Assembly (NCBI GenBank): GCA_938083195.1
Contig: CALKCK010000041.1
Coordinates: 32,511 to 96,510, forward strand
DNA length: 64,000 nucleotides
Origin: an uncultured Pirellulaceae bacterium
GTDB taxonomy: Bacteria > Planctomycetota > Planctomycetia > Pirellulales > Pirellulaceae
Direction of reading: 5' to 3'
The notes under the pieces were generated by a model. It was not told the origin of the DNA and made no database searches. It saw only the letters and a list, made by a program, of their open reading frames with translations. Below, piece after piece: positions 1 through 8,368 of this stretch. Made by a program: the position numbers and the translations under genes. Each line of letters opens with the position of its first letter. The first letter of the stretch is position 1.

Positions 1-361
1 TTCATTCCATCACTCCAAAGTTTAATAATGGAAAACGAATGGCCGTCCTCCCCAGCGCAATAGCCGACTGAAACTGCGATTTACCTTAGTTTACCTGACC
101 GCTTCCTTTTTCGGGAGGTAACCAAAAACGTTTGATCTCATTTATTTTAAAATCTGCTCAGTTCGTTTCCACGGATGGAACCCCATCGGCTGAAACAACG
201 AAAAAACACGTAAAAAAAGAGGATTCCCCAACGCCACGGCAACTCAATCCCGATGTCTATAAGGTAAATCACTACACGCCTCCCGCTCAATTCGTTAGGC
301 TAAGTGGTGCAAGGGTGGATTCCTGCCAACCGCTGCCCCCAAATAATTCCCCGAGAGATTG
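1..361. other. Intergenic stretch, no gene supported
   Basis: I see no convincing gene here. An open frame from a TTG at 132 to 362 has no known motif and overlaps the next gene, so I do not call it. The stretch holds an imperfect hairpin: TTACCT at 91-96 pairs with AGGTAA at 116-121, with CCG/CGG inside. It could belong to a transcript entering from the left or to the leader of the following gene. Confidence 0.5.
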
Positions 362-1288
362 ATGCTCACGTCTCCGAATCATATTCAACTGAACTCCAAC
401 GCGATCGAGCGAGGCTATCGCAGTTGCCGGGGTGCGGGACGCCGTTATTTCAAGTCACAAATTTGGACCTCAGTAAATCTCCCCCGCGATCAGAGACGAG
501 CCTTGGACGCCGTCCTGTTCAACCTTATGCGAACTCTTGATTTACTCGATCTCGAGAGCGCTGATGGGCGATCCTTGGATGTTTGGTTCGAGGTCCGAGA
601 CGATCTGAGCGATGCCTTCCGAGGACAATGTACTTCCGTCGAACTTGCAGCACTCGTCGACGCGAGTCGACGATTCAAGATTCCCAAACAATTCATTTTC
701 GATCCACTGCGTGGTGCTGATTTATGGATTCGAAACCAAAAATTCGAGACATTTGGCGAGCTCGAATCCTTTTGCAGTTACGTCGGTGGATCCTCATTAG
801 TTTCCGCCATGCCGATTTTGGGCGTGATCAAACCCGACTTCGAGGTGTCCGCCATTGAGTGCGGAAAAGCAATCATGCTGACACAACTCTTGGCAAATTG
901 CGTTAATGACATGAAGCGTAACAAGACCTACCTCGCCTCGGATGACATGTCTCAATGCGAACTGGATATCCCTCGCTTAAAACTTCGCCGCACCAGTCCA
1001 TCACTTGTGCATTTTGTACGGCTTTATGCCTCAAGAATCGAAAAAATGTTCTTTCGTGCCAAGCACCTTGCTGAACATTTAGATTTCGATGGCAAACGAA
1101 CTTTAAAATCACTCTTGGCAATCCACTGGCAAATGCTTCTCAAGATGCAACTCACGCCAGAAACGATCCTCTCTGAACTAGGAGTCCTCAACCGCCAAGA
1201 GAGACTGGCGTTGAAGTCGAGACATTTGCTAGGCCTAGAACGAGACATCCCAATCTTTATTGATTCCAAGGCAAACCACACGCATTAA
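362..1288 (+). CDS. Hypothetical protein, about 308 aa
   Basis: I do not recognise the family. The protein is soluble-looking, with no signal peptide or membrane segment. It mixes acidic and basic helices and has a basic middle-to-C-terminal part (for example KMFFRAKHLAEHL). The ATG at 362 is preferred over the TTG codon just before it; a weak purine run (AGAGA) lies upstream. It converges on the MutS-like gene. Its stop codon lies inside the first copy of a 16-base tandem duplication (1287-1318). It could be a regulatory or structural protein, but nothing in the sequence decides this. Confidence 0.6.
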   Translation: MLTSPNHIQLNSNAIERGYRSCRGAGRRYFKSQIWTSVNLPRDQRRALDAVLFNLMRTLDLLDLESADGRSLDVWFEVRDDLSDAFRGQCTSVELAALVDASRRFKIPKQFIFDPLRGADLWIRNQKFETFGELESFCSYVGGSSLVSAMPILGVIKPDFEVSAIECGKAIMLTQLLANCVNDMKRNKTYLASDDMSQCELDIPRLKLRRTSPSLVHFVRLYASRIEKMFFRAKHLAEHLDFDGKRTLKSLLAIHWQMLLKMQLTPETILSELGVLNRQERLALKSRHLLGLERDIPIFIDSKANHTH

Positions 1289-1318
1289 TTTAAGCTAACT
1301 TGAATTTAAGCTAACTCG
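1287..1318. repeat. 16-base tandem duplication at a stop codon
   Basis: AATTTAAGCTAACTTG at 1287-1302 is followed directly by AATTTAAGCTAACTCG at 1303-1318, with one mismatch. The TAA stop of the upstream gene overlaps the first copy. It looks like a recent slippage duplication in the gap between two convergent genes. Confidence 0.85.
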
Positions 1319-1330
1319 ACGACGTGCCGC

Positions 1331-3217
1331 CTACTCGTCATCTTTTTCACCGAGTCCAACCATCTCCAACAGCTTTAACGCATTCGTAGTTTCAGCAATC
1401 CCTTGTCGCATTTGATAATCAAACGTCATTACGCGAACACCATCCACTTCTTCGAATTGTTCGGCAAAATGGACGGTCTGGCAGGCAACCGCCAAGTCTT
1501 CGGTGGTCGCCAAATCCAAATCATGAGTTGAAATAGCGCCAATCGCATTCCCATCGATCAACTTACGAACGACCCGACTAACGGCAATCTGCCGCTCGCG
1601 TGAGTTCGTTCCCTGAAGAATCTCGTCTAGTAAGAACAACATTCGTCTTGGATTTTTGGCGTCGTGTTTTTTTGCGGTGTCAACAATTGCTTTCAATCGC
1701 TTCAATTCAGCCATAAAAAACGAAACGCCGTCTGCGAGTGAATCCGCAATTCGCATACTTGTTTCGATATGTAGGGGCGGCAAAGAGAAACTCTTTGCAC
1801 AAACGACACTCCCCATTTGTGCCAACACAATATTCACACCCACACTTCGAAGCAGGGTGCTCTTTCCCGACATATTGGATCCAGTGACCAGTAAAACCGT
1901 TCCTGGAGGCCCCAACTGAACATCGTTGGCGACTCGGGCCTCGGTCAATAAAGGATGCCCAACACTCGTTCCGCTGACGATGGCTGCTGAATTTTCAGCA
2001 GTAGGATTTACTTCTGGAAACACCCAATCCGGTTCGTCCGCAGCCAATTTTGCCAGAGAACATAACGCTTCCCACTCACCTAAATCGGAAAACCAACCTC
2101 GTGCTCTGTCACCGGTTCGATTTTTCCATTTCTCCATCATGAACAACACATGAGCATCCCAGAAAAACAAAAACTCTAAGATAATGTAAAGGATGAACCC
2201 CATTCCATTGCGCATATTTGCCAAGAAAACGAGGCGTCCCAATTTATGCATATTGGGCTGAGCTCCGTCATCGGTACGCTGGATACGCGTTTGCAGACTC
2301 TTTAACTTTTTCGATTTAGCAGGAAATTGAGAGGCCATATCAAACAGGGAGATGTAATGTGCAGCCTGATCGCTTCGCGACGCAATAAGATTGAAGTCAT
2401 CATGAATCCCTCCTGCGAATAAAATCGACAGTCCAAAATTGACCGCACAGGCGGCGAGCAACATCGAACCACCAACCATCGTCGGGGCGAGCCCCAGCAC
2501 TAACAAAACGATCGCCAATAGCGAGACAAGCGAAGTCAATCTTGAAACTAAAATCACCCATCCACGATTTTCAAACCAGGAAGGGCTTTCACACCAGTCG
2601 ACAAACCGACTTGGTCCTGAACGCGTGGCCGACAATTGCTCGCAGAGCAAACGGAACTTGAGCCTCCACTGAAACTCTGGCTTTAATTCAGCAACAGCCT
2701 GCTGTCGCAACGCGACTTCATCAGCCAAGGCTCCGTCAATAATCCATCGTTTCAGAGTTTCCGTGCCGAGTGGCGTGCGCGTGATGCCCAGCAACTTGTA
2801 CACCGAACTGTCTCCCAACAAATCAAGGTCTTTCGATATTGGGGCAAAGCCGGCTGGAGCCTCGATTGGTTCGACCGAAATATCGTCCCATTGACGATGA
2901 CATCGAGCCAGCGACTCCAGGTGCATTTTTGAAAGAATTGTAGCGATACGCAATTCCGATTGCATTTTCTCGTGAATGAATGCCACGACCAAAAAACCCG
3001 CGAACAGCCCGCCACTAAGACAATATAGCAATCCGCCGAGAGACCATGCATTGGCCGCCCCCATCAGCAAACTGGCAAAAAAGGAAAGAAATATTCCGCC
3101 TCGCAAATAAGCAACACTACTCCAACGACCTGCGCATCGTTTTACCGTTTCCTGCTCATGATTGAGCTTGCCCCAATAGTAAGCCAGTACTTCTTCTCTA
3201 GACTGCGGACAATTCAT
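1331..3217 (-). CDS. Membrane-anchored MutS-like ATPase
   Basis: The C-terminal third is a MutS domain V ATPase. It has the Walker A loop TGSNMSGKST, the Walker B/signature region LFLLDEILQGTNSRERQ, and a late STHDLDL switch. Unlike MutS or MutS2 it lacks the mismatch-recognition domain. Instead it carries a hydrophobic hairpin near residues 40-82 and two more hydrophobic stretches before the ATPase, so it is probably an inner-membrane protein. Families of this type are known but their role is unsettled; a function in mismatch repair should not be assumed. The frame is open up to 3427, but ATG 3217 gives a natural N-terminus of about 628 aa and the extra 70 residues look non-coding. It lies downstream of gdhA on the same strand, about 270 bases away. 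Confidence 0.85.
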   Translation of the reverse strand: MNCPQSREEVLAYYWGKLNHEQETVKRCAGRWSSVAYLRGGIFLSFFASLLMGAANAWSLGGLLYCLSGGLFAGFLVVAFIHEKMQSELRIATILSKMHLESLARCHRQWDDISVEPIEAPAGFAPISKDLDLLGDSSVYKLLGITRTPLGTETLKRWIIDGALADEVALRQQAVAELKPEFQWRLKFRLLCEQLSATRSGPSRFVDWCESPSWFENRGWVILVSRLTSLVSLLAIVLLVLGLAPTMVGGSMLLAACAVNFGLSILFAGGIHDDFNLIASRSDQAAHYISLFDMASQFPAKSKKLKSLQTRIQRTDDGAQPNMHKLGRLVFLANMRNGMGFILYIILEFLFFWDAHVLFMMEKWKNRTGDRARGWFSDLGEWEALCSLAKLAADEPDWVFPEVNPTAENSAAIVSGTSVGHPLLTEARVANDVQLGPPGTVLLVTGSNMSGKSTLLRSVGVNIVLAQMGSVVCAKSFSLPPLHIETSMRIADSLADGVSFFMAELKRLKAIVDTAKKHDAKNPRRMLFLLDEILQGTNSRERQIAVSRVVRKLIDGNAIGAISTHDLDLATTEDLAVACQTVHFAEQFEEVDGVRVMTFDYQMRQGIAETTNALKLLEMVGLGEKDDE

Positions 3218-3490
3218 TGTGCTGTTAATATCCCGTGTACTGTTCTCTACCATCAATGATCCCACCGAAAACGAAAGCTTCGGTTCTAGAAGTGCTTCCT
3301 GCCAAAAACTACATAACGCCGGTGGCAATCCCTTGGACAAAATCTCTTTTTCCAGCCACTTTCGATGCCCTGCGAAAACAACACTCGAGCAAACATTGCC
3401 GTCGCTACAAAACCTGAATCCAATCACTTACTGACAAGTGTAAACCAATTGCCCAGACTTAGGAAATTCAAACGGAGCTTTCAAGTCTCT

Positions 3491-4750
3491 CTAGAATCCG
3501 CCGAGTTCCGTCGATCGTTTTACCCGCTGAATCGCAATCATGAACGCGGCTGTTCGCAGACTTACATTCTTTTCGTTTGCCAATTGCCAGACATCCTCAA
3601 AAGCCGAAGACAGAATTGAGTCCAATTGCTGACGCACTCGATTCAAATCCCAACTGTAGTACTGCCGATTCTGAACCCACTCAAAATAACTGACCGTCAC
3701 ACCTCCAGCATTGGCAAGAATATCTGGAAGCACAGCGATTCCCCGTTCGAACAATCGTTCGTCTGCATCCGCATCAACAGGGCCATTTGCGCCCTCAACA
3801 ATGTACTTTGCTCGGATCTTCTCAACGTTCTCCATCGTCACAACGCCACCAAGAGCAGCGGGAACGAGCAAATCACAGTCTAGTTCAAGTAATTCGTCGT
3901 TCGTAATTTTCTCCGCGTTTTCAAAACCCTGGAGCGAGCGATTTTCAATCATATGATGAAGTGCTGCAGGTATGTCGAGACCGTCTTCTCGGTAGTAAGC
4001 ACCACTGACGTCGCTAATGCCTACAATCTTAAACTCAGACTCGTGCATAAATTTCGCCGCATGAGATCCAACGTTTCCGAATCCCTGAATGACAACACGC
4101 GTATTTTTGGGCAACCGTCCTAAACGCTTTAACATTTTAAAGGAAAGAATGCCGACGCCTCGCCCAGTCGCTTCTTCTCGACCCTTGGCACCGTAGTCCT
4201 CAACCGGTTTTCCCGTGATGCATGCCGGATTGAATCCGTGGTATTTCTCCCACTGATTTCTAATCCACGCCATCGTCTCAGAATTCGTCCCCATGTCCGG
4301 TGCGGGGATGTCACGATCAGGGCCAATAATGTCGTGAATTTGATCAATGAATTTTCGCGTGATTCTTTCGTTTTCTTTTCGGCTTAATTCACGCGGTGCC
4401 ACGCAGATCCCACCTTTAGCGCCACCGTAGGGAATATTGACAACAGCGGTCTTCCAGGTCATCAAAGAAGCGAGTGCTCGAACTTCATCGAGATCTACGT
4501 CTGGATGGAATCGCAATCCACCCTTCATCGGCCCCCGGGCGTTGTTGTGCTGGACGCGATAGCCAACCAATGTTTCGAGGCGACCGTCATCCATTTCGAC
4601 CGGGACCTCAACGGTGATCTCACGCTTCGGCATTTTTAACAGTCGCCGAGTGCTCTCTTGGAGATCCAGTGCATCCGCCGCACGGTCAAAGTAATGGAGC
4701 ACCGTTTCATAGGCGTTCATATGTTTACGATTTGCAACATTCGAATTCAT
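3491..4750 (-). CDS. gdhA: Glutamate dehydrogenase (Glu/Leu/Phe/Val family)
   Basis: Reversible oxidative deamination of glutamate to 2-oxoglutarate in the cytoplasm. The 419 residues match the short NAD-linked hexameric family (about 410-420 aa). Seen in order: the substrate lysine region MKGGLRFHPD, the catalytic GGAKGGI segment, PAPDMGT, and a Rossmann fold with VIQGFGNVGSHAA. The start at 4750 has a GAGCGG-like site upstream; ATG 4720, closer to the usual family start, has none. The gene is divergent from the kinase-like gene. The 265-base space between them must hold promoters in both directions. The match in length and motifs makes the call secure; NAD or NADP preference is not decided. 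Confidence 0.95.
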   Translation of the reverse strand: MNSNVANRKHMNAYETVLHYFDRAADALDLQESTRRLLKMPKREITVEVPVEMDDGRLETLVGYRVQHNNARGPMKGGLRFHPDVDLDEVRALASLMTWKTAVVNIPYGGAKGGICVAPRELSRKENERITRKFIDQIHDIIGPDRDIPAPDMGTNSETMAWIRNQWEKYHGFNPACITGKPVEDYGAKGREEATGRGVGILSFKMLKRLGRLPKNTRVVIQGFGNVGSHAAKFMHESEFKIVGISDVSGAYYREDGLDIPAALHHMIENRSLQGFENAEKITNDELLELDCDLLVPAALGGVVTMENVEKIRAKYIVEGANGPVDADADERLFERGIAVLPDILANAGGVTVSYFEWVQNRQYYSWDLNRVRQQLDSILSSAFEDVWQLANEKNVSLRTAAFMIAIQRVKRSTELGGF

Positions 4751-4877
4751 CTAACCGCTCACTGATCTAAAAAAGCCGTTGGGACCGTTGGAATTTCATC
4801 AAAGATTTAACGAACTAACCGCAATTAACCTATCTTGTTGTTATTGCAGCAATTTTGACAAGTTTGACGCACTACGA

Positions 4878-4906
4878 TTTACCTGATTTTTGACCTACAA
4901 TATAAC
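4878..4906 (+). promoter_or_regulatory. Candidate sigma-70 promoter
   Basis: TTTACC at 4878-4883 (4 of 6 matches to TTGACA), a 17-base spacer, then TATAAC at 4901-4906 (5 of 6 matches to TATAAT). It sits about 110 bases ahead of the kinase-like gene. Planctomycete promoter rules are poorly known, so this is only a candidate. Confidence 0.3.
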
Positions 4907-5015
4907 ATCGGTAAATAACCGCAATCAGGGCAACTAAAAAGCAGCTACCCTGACAAACGAAAACAATCACAGCCAAGACTGTGGTGTAACCTGATTTTTT
5001 CTAATTAGGCGCCTC

Positions 5016-8000
5016 GTGACAATCGACATAACTCAATTCTGGAACCTCCTGACCGAAAGCAAATTGGTAGGAGTCGCTGAGACACAAACCTTATTCTCCG
5101 AATTCTCTGAAATCTCGGAAGAAAAAAACACGGATTCTCTCGCCAAGTTCCTTGTCAACAAAAAAGCAATCACACGCTACCAATCACAGATTTTGCTGGC
5201 CGGCTACAACGGACCGTTCCAGTATGGGAATTACGTAGTCTCCGAGCAAATAAAATCTGGTTTCTTTCACGACCAATTCGGGGCTAGGCATAGAAAAACA
5301 GGCTACCCGGTATTGTTACAATTTATTTCCGGATCCGAAACTTCAGACTTAGAAACCTGGGAAAAAATTGAAAATGAAGCCACCCAACTAATTGCCATTC
5401 GGCACCCCAACTTGGCGGAAACCTTCGAATCGGTGACCATTGCCAACCATCGTTTCGTCGTCACGCAAATCGCAAAAGGCGTAAACCTTCAGGAAAAACT
5501 GCCTCGCAAGTCACGTCTTCCCTGGAAGAAGGCATGTGCGGTTATGGCTCAAGCCGTGAAAGGACTCGAACAACTTCACACAAACAACATTGTCCACAAT
5601 GCGGTTTCCACTCGGACAATATGGATCGCCAAGAACGGATCGGTTCAACTTCGATCCAATCTTATCCACGACTCAGATTTTGACACTCCCGATGAATCTG
5701 AAAAAGGGAGTGAATCAAGATTTGATTATCTGGCCCCTGAGGCGTGGGAAAATCCGGATACAGATTGGACCAAAGAGCAGGGCATTGCTCAGGATTTATA
5801 TTCGGTCGGCTGTACGCTCTACCGCATTATTTCGGGCAAACCTCCTTTCTCCGAACAGGATTTAAAAAAGAAGAAAAATGCTTGCCTGAATGAAACTCCA
5901 GCAACTCTTGAGAAATATGAACTGCCCGACGAATTGGCATCATTGATGAATCAGTTGTTGGCAAAAAAGCCAGGTGATCGCCCTGCATCCGCTCAGCAAG
6001 TAGGCAACATGCTGGCATTGCTTTCAGGCAAAGCAAAGGAAATCGAAACACTTGCTGCCGCTCCTTCCAAAGCACGTCGGGTATTTCGAAAATCGCTCAG
6101 TCCCGACTTTCCCGGCAATGCACCAGTTTCTGAAAAATCCATTCCCGAAATTGAGACGGGGGACGATGAAGAACCGCTGGACGAATCGTCAGAACGCTCC
6201 ATTGAGCGGAGCGAGAAGATCCAAGCAGCAGCAGAAGCGGCCCAACGTCGCAAGAAGAATCAATGGAAAGTACCAGTCGCCATTGCCGCTGGTCTGATGG
6301 CGGTATCATCGCTGGGCTTGTTCCTAATCTATAACGCATCGCAAACCACGGTCGTTGACATATCTCCGAATGAAACAGCACCAATCACTGACGATCCCCA
6401 AAACTCAAATCCACTCGAGCCCGGTCAAACTCCGACAAAACCCAACATCCTCGCACCTGGACTACGTCCAACTCTCGTTCAAAAATTGATTGACGACGAT
6501 GATCGCTCCCTCTGGGAAACACCAACAAATGGTGCGCCTCTGTCCATTTCATACCTGCCGCCGGCACCGCGAATTTTGTTTTCATTTCGCCTGTCGGAAC
6601 TTTTAAGTTCGCCCGAAGGTAATCTCGTACTACAGAGCCTTGGTCCGTCGATGGCTGAGGTCATAAAAAACTTCCAAAACCAAAGTGGAGCAGAGCTTGA
6701 AAATATTGAACGGCTGACAGTTTCGTTTCATAACACTGGCGAGCTAACCTACTCACCTTATTTCATCGTCCAGTTTCGTCAGCCCGTCAACAAATCCCGC
6801 TTAATGCAAGCCTGGAACAGGCCCACGTTACGAGAACTTGAGAACCAGCAGGAAATCTACACATCCAGCGACAATAAGACAGCGTTTTATTTGATCTATG
6901 ATGAACCAGAAGATACCACGGCGACGACAGTTTCCGTTGATGAGCAACCCACAGCAGTCCAAGATGAATCGATCAACGAGCAGAACACTGAGACTCAAAT
7001 CACTCGATTTGCTTTCAGCGAAAAACAACTCATTGAAGATGTCGCCCTTAACCTCGGCGCCTCAATGCTTTCCGGTTCTCTCGGAGATTTACTAGAGTGG
7101 ACCGACCGTGATCGACACGTCAATATGCTCTTTTTGCGCAGTTCATTGTTCAACGATCAAGGTCAGAGTCTCATGGGTCCCAGAGCGAAACTGCTGAACC
7201 GTGAACTTAGCATCATGATGCCCGATGAAGTCCGCGGTGGACTCATTAGTTTCCACCTCGACGGGGAGTGTTATTGTGAATTAATACTCGACAAAAATGT
7301 CGATTTAAAAGCGTTAGACCTCCAGACGATGATGGCCGCAGAATTCAAAAAACAGCGGGACCAAATCATGCTTTTCGTCGCAAAAATTCCGTCCAGCCAA
7401 TACTGGGATGTAGTTCGAATTCGCTATGGCGGCATGCTCACAGACTTTTACAAAAACCTGCGTTGGAACGTCGAGTATGGGCAAGTTGTCGCCAACTGCT
7501 GGCTCCCTCCAATGGCTGCGCACAATTTGATTGCAGCGACCGAACATGCGATTTCATTTTCTGCAGGGACCGGCGGCACCGTCGCACCGGTTTACTCAGG
7601 CCCCAAAACACTCGAAGAACTTCTCGCCATGAAACGAGATTTGAATATCGCCAACCCGCCTGACCTCAATGTACTTATTTCGGATCTCCAAACTGAAATA
7701 AAAGATGATGTGGGTAAACTACCTTTTGAATTCAACATTCGCTTGATCGGATCCGACCTCGAAAAAGATGGAATCACAAAAAACCAACGTCCAAGTGAAC
7801 TGGTGATCGAACAAAAAAGCGTTTCAGAAATCCTGACTTCGATTATGATCGCCGCCAACCCTTCCAAAGATATTACCGGGGCGAGCGACCCGATGTGTAA
7901 GCTAATCTGGGTGGTCGGCGACGATCCTGAAAACCCTGGGCAAAAAGCGGTTTTGATTACAACGAGAACTGCAGCAGCCGCCAAATCGTACCAATTGCCA

Positions 8001-8030
8001 CCCGCTTTTCAGGTTCCCGAGTTACCCTAA
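5016..8030 (+). CDS. Membrane pseudokinase with STN-like C-terminus
   Basis: A Ser/Thr kinase fold that has lost catalysis, 1004 aa, GTG start. Residues 1-70 resemble the N-terminal module that precedes many planctomycete kinases (ITRYQSQILLAGY). In the kinase fold (about 71-335) the beta-3 lysine position reads VLLQF. The HRD loop is VHNAV (D to A, and the following K and N are lost), and DFG reads SNL. Structural residues remain: YLAPE at 238-242, QDLYSVG near 259 and the DRPSA-like end. One TM helix lies at about 419-440. A long C-terminal region follows, ending in a domain of the type LIGSDLEKDGIT...KAVLITTR, seen in planctomycete secretin-like proteins. Expected topology: fold in the cytoplasm, the rest outside the inner membrane. 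It probably acts as a scaffold or sensor. It is followed by a second protein of similar layout. Confidence 0.85.
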   Translation: MTIDITQFWNLLTESKLVGVAETQTLFSEFSEISEEKNTDSLAKFLVNKKAITRYQSQILLAGYNGPFQYGNYVVSEQIKSGFFHDQFGARHRKTGYPVLLQFISGSETSDLETWEKIENEATQLIAIRHPNLAETFESVTIANHRFVVTQIAKGVNLQEKLPRKSRLPWKKACAVMAQAVKGLEQLHTNNIVHNAVSTRTIWIAKNGSVQLRSNLIHDSDFDTPDESEKGSESRFDYLAPEAWENPDTDWTKEQGIAQDLYSVGCTLYRIISGKPPFSEQDLKKKKNACLNETPATLEKYELPDELASLMNQLLAKKPGDRPASAQQVGNMLALLSGKAKEIETLAAAPSKARRVFRKSLSPDFPGNAPVSEKSIPEIETGDDEEPLDESSERSIERSEKIQAAAEAAQRRKKNQWKVPVAIAAGLMAVSSLGLFLIYNASQTTVVDISPNETAPITDDPQNSNPLEPGQTPTKPNILAPGLRPTLVQKLIDDDDRSLWETPTNGAPLSISYLPPAPRILFSFRLSELLSSPEGNLVLQSLGPSMAEVIKNFQNQSGAELENIERLTVSFHNTGELTYSPYFIVQFRQPVNKSRLMQAWNRPTLRELENQQEIYTSSDNKTAFYLIYDEPEDTTATTVSVDEQPTAVQDESINEQNTETQITRFAFSEKQLIEDVALNLGASMLSGSLGDLLEWTDRDRHVNMLFLRSSLFNDQGQSLMGPRAKLLNRELSIMMPDEVRGGLISFHLDGECYCELILDKNVDLKALDLQTMMAAEFKKQRDQIMLFVAKIPSSQYWDVVRIRYGGMLTDFYKNLRWNVEYGQVVANCWLPPMAAHNLIAATEHAISFSAGTGGTVAPVYSGPKTLEELLAMKRDLNIANPPDLNVLISDLQTEIKDDVGKLPFEFNIRLIGSDLEKDGITKNQRPSELVIEQKSVSEILTSIMIAANPSKDITGASDPMCKLIWVVGDDPENPGQKAVLITTRTAAAAKSYQLPPAFQVPELP

Positions 8031-8368
8031 TTAAACTCACGTTTTGATCAGCATCTGCGTCTCAGCCTTGGATTCGATCTAAATTTTTCTGATAAGCCTC
8101 ACCATCATTGACGCCTACCTCGCAGGAACCGCGACGCGTCACCGGCTAAGTGTCAACAGATAATTGCCAGCGGGACTACCCCATCTCCCCATAGAACGAC
8201 CGAAACCCAAGTAAATCGATTGCTTTCCATAATTCGATTGAAAGATAGCGTGTGCAATGACGACGAAAACCATAGAATAGAACTGTTCAGCGAACCGTGT
8301 AAAAACAATTCATGATCCGTCACGTCGCCGTTCGGTAACCGACTACATTCACTCGACGAGGTTCTCCG
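8031..8368. other. Intergenic stretch between the two large membrane-protein genes
   Basis: 338 bases with no supported gene. Only a weak inverted repeat is visible (AATCGA at 8214-8219 with TCGATT at 8234-8239). There is no terminator-like hairpin with a T run, so read-through from the pseudokinase gene is possible. Confidence 0.5.

Noticed and set aside
132..362. 76-codon open frame at the left edge
   Set aside because: TTG start with poorly spaced ribosome site and no recognisable features.
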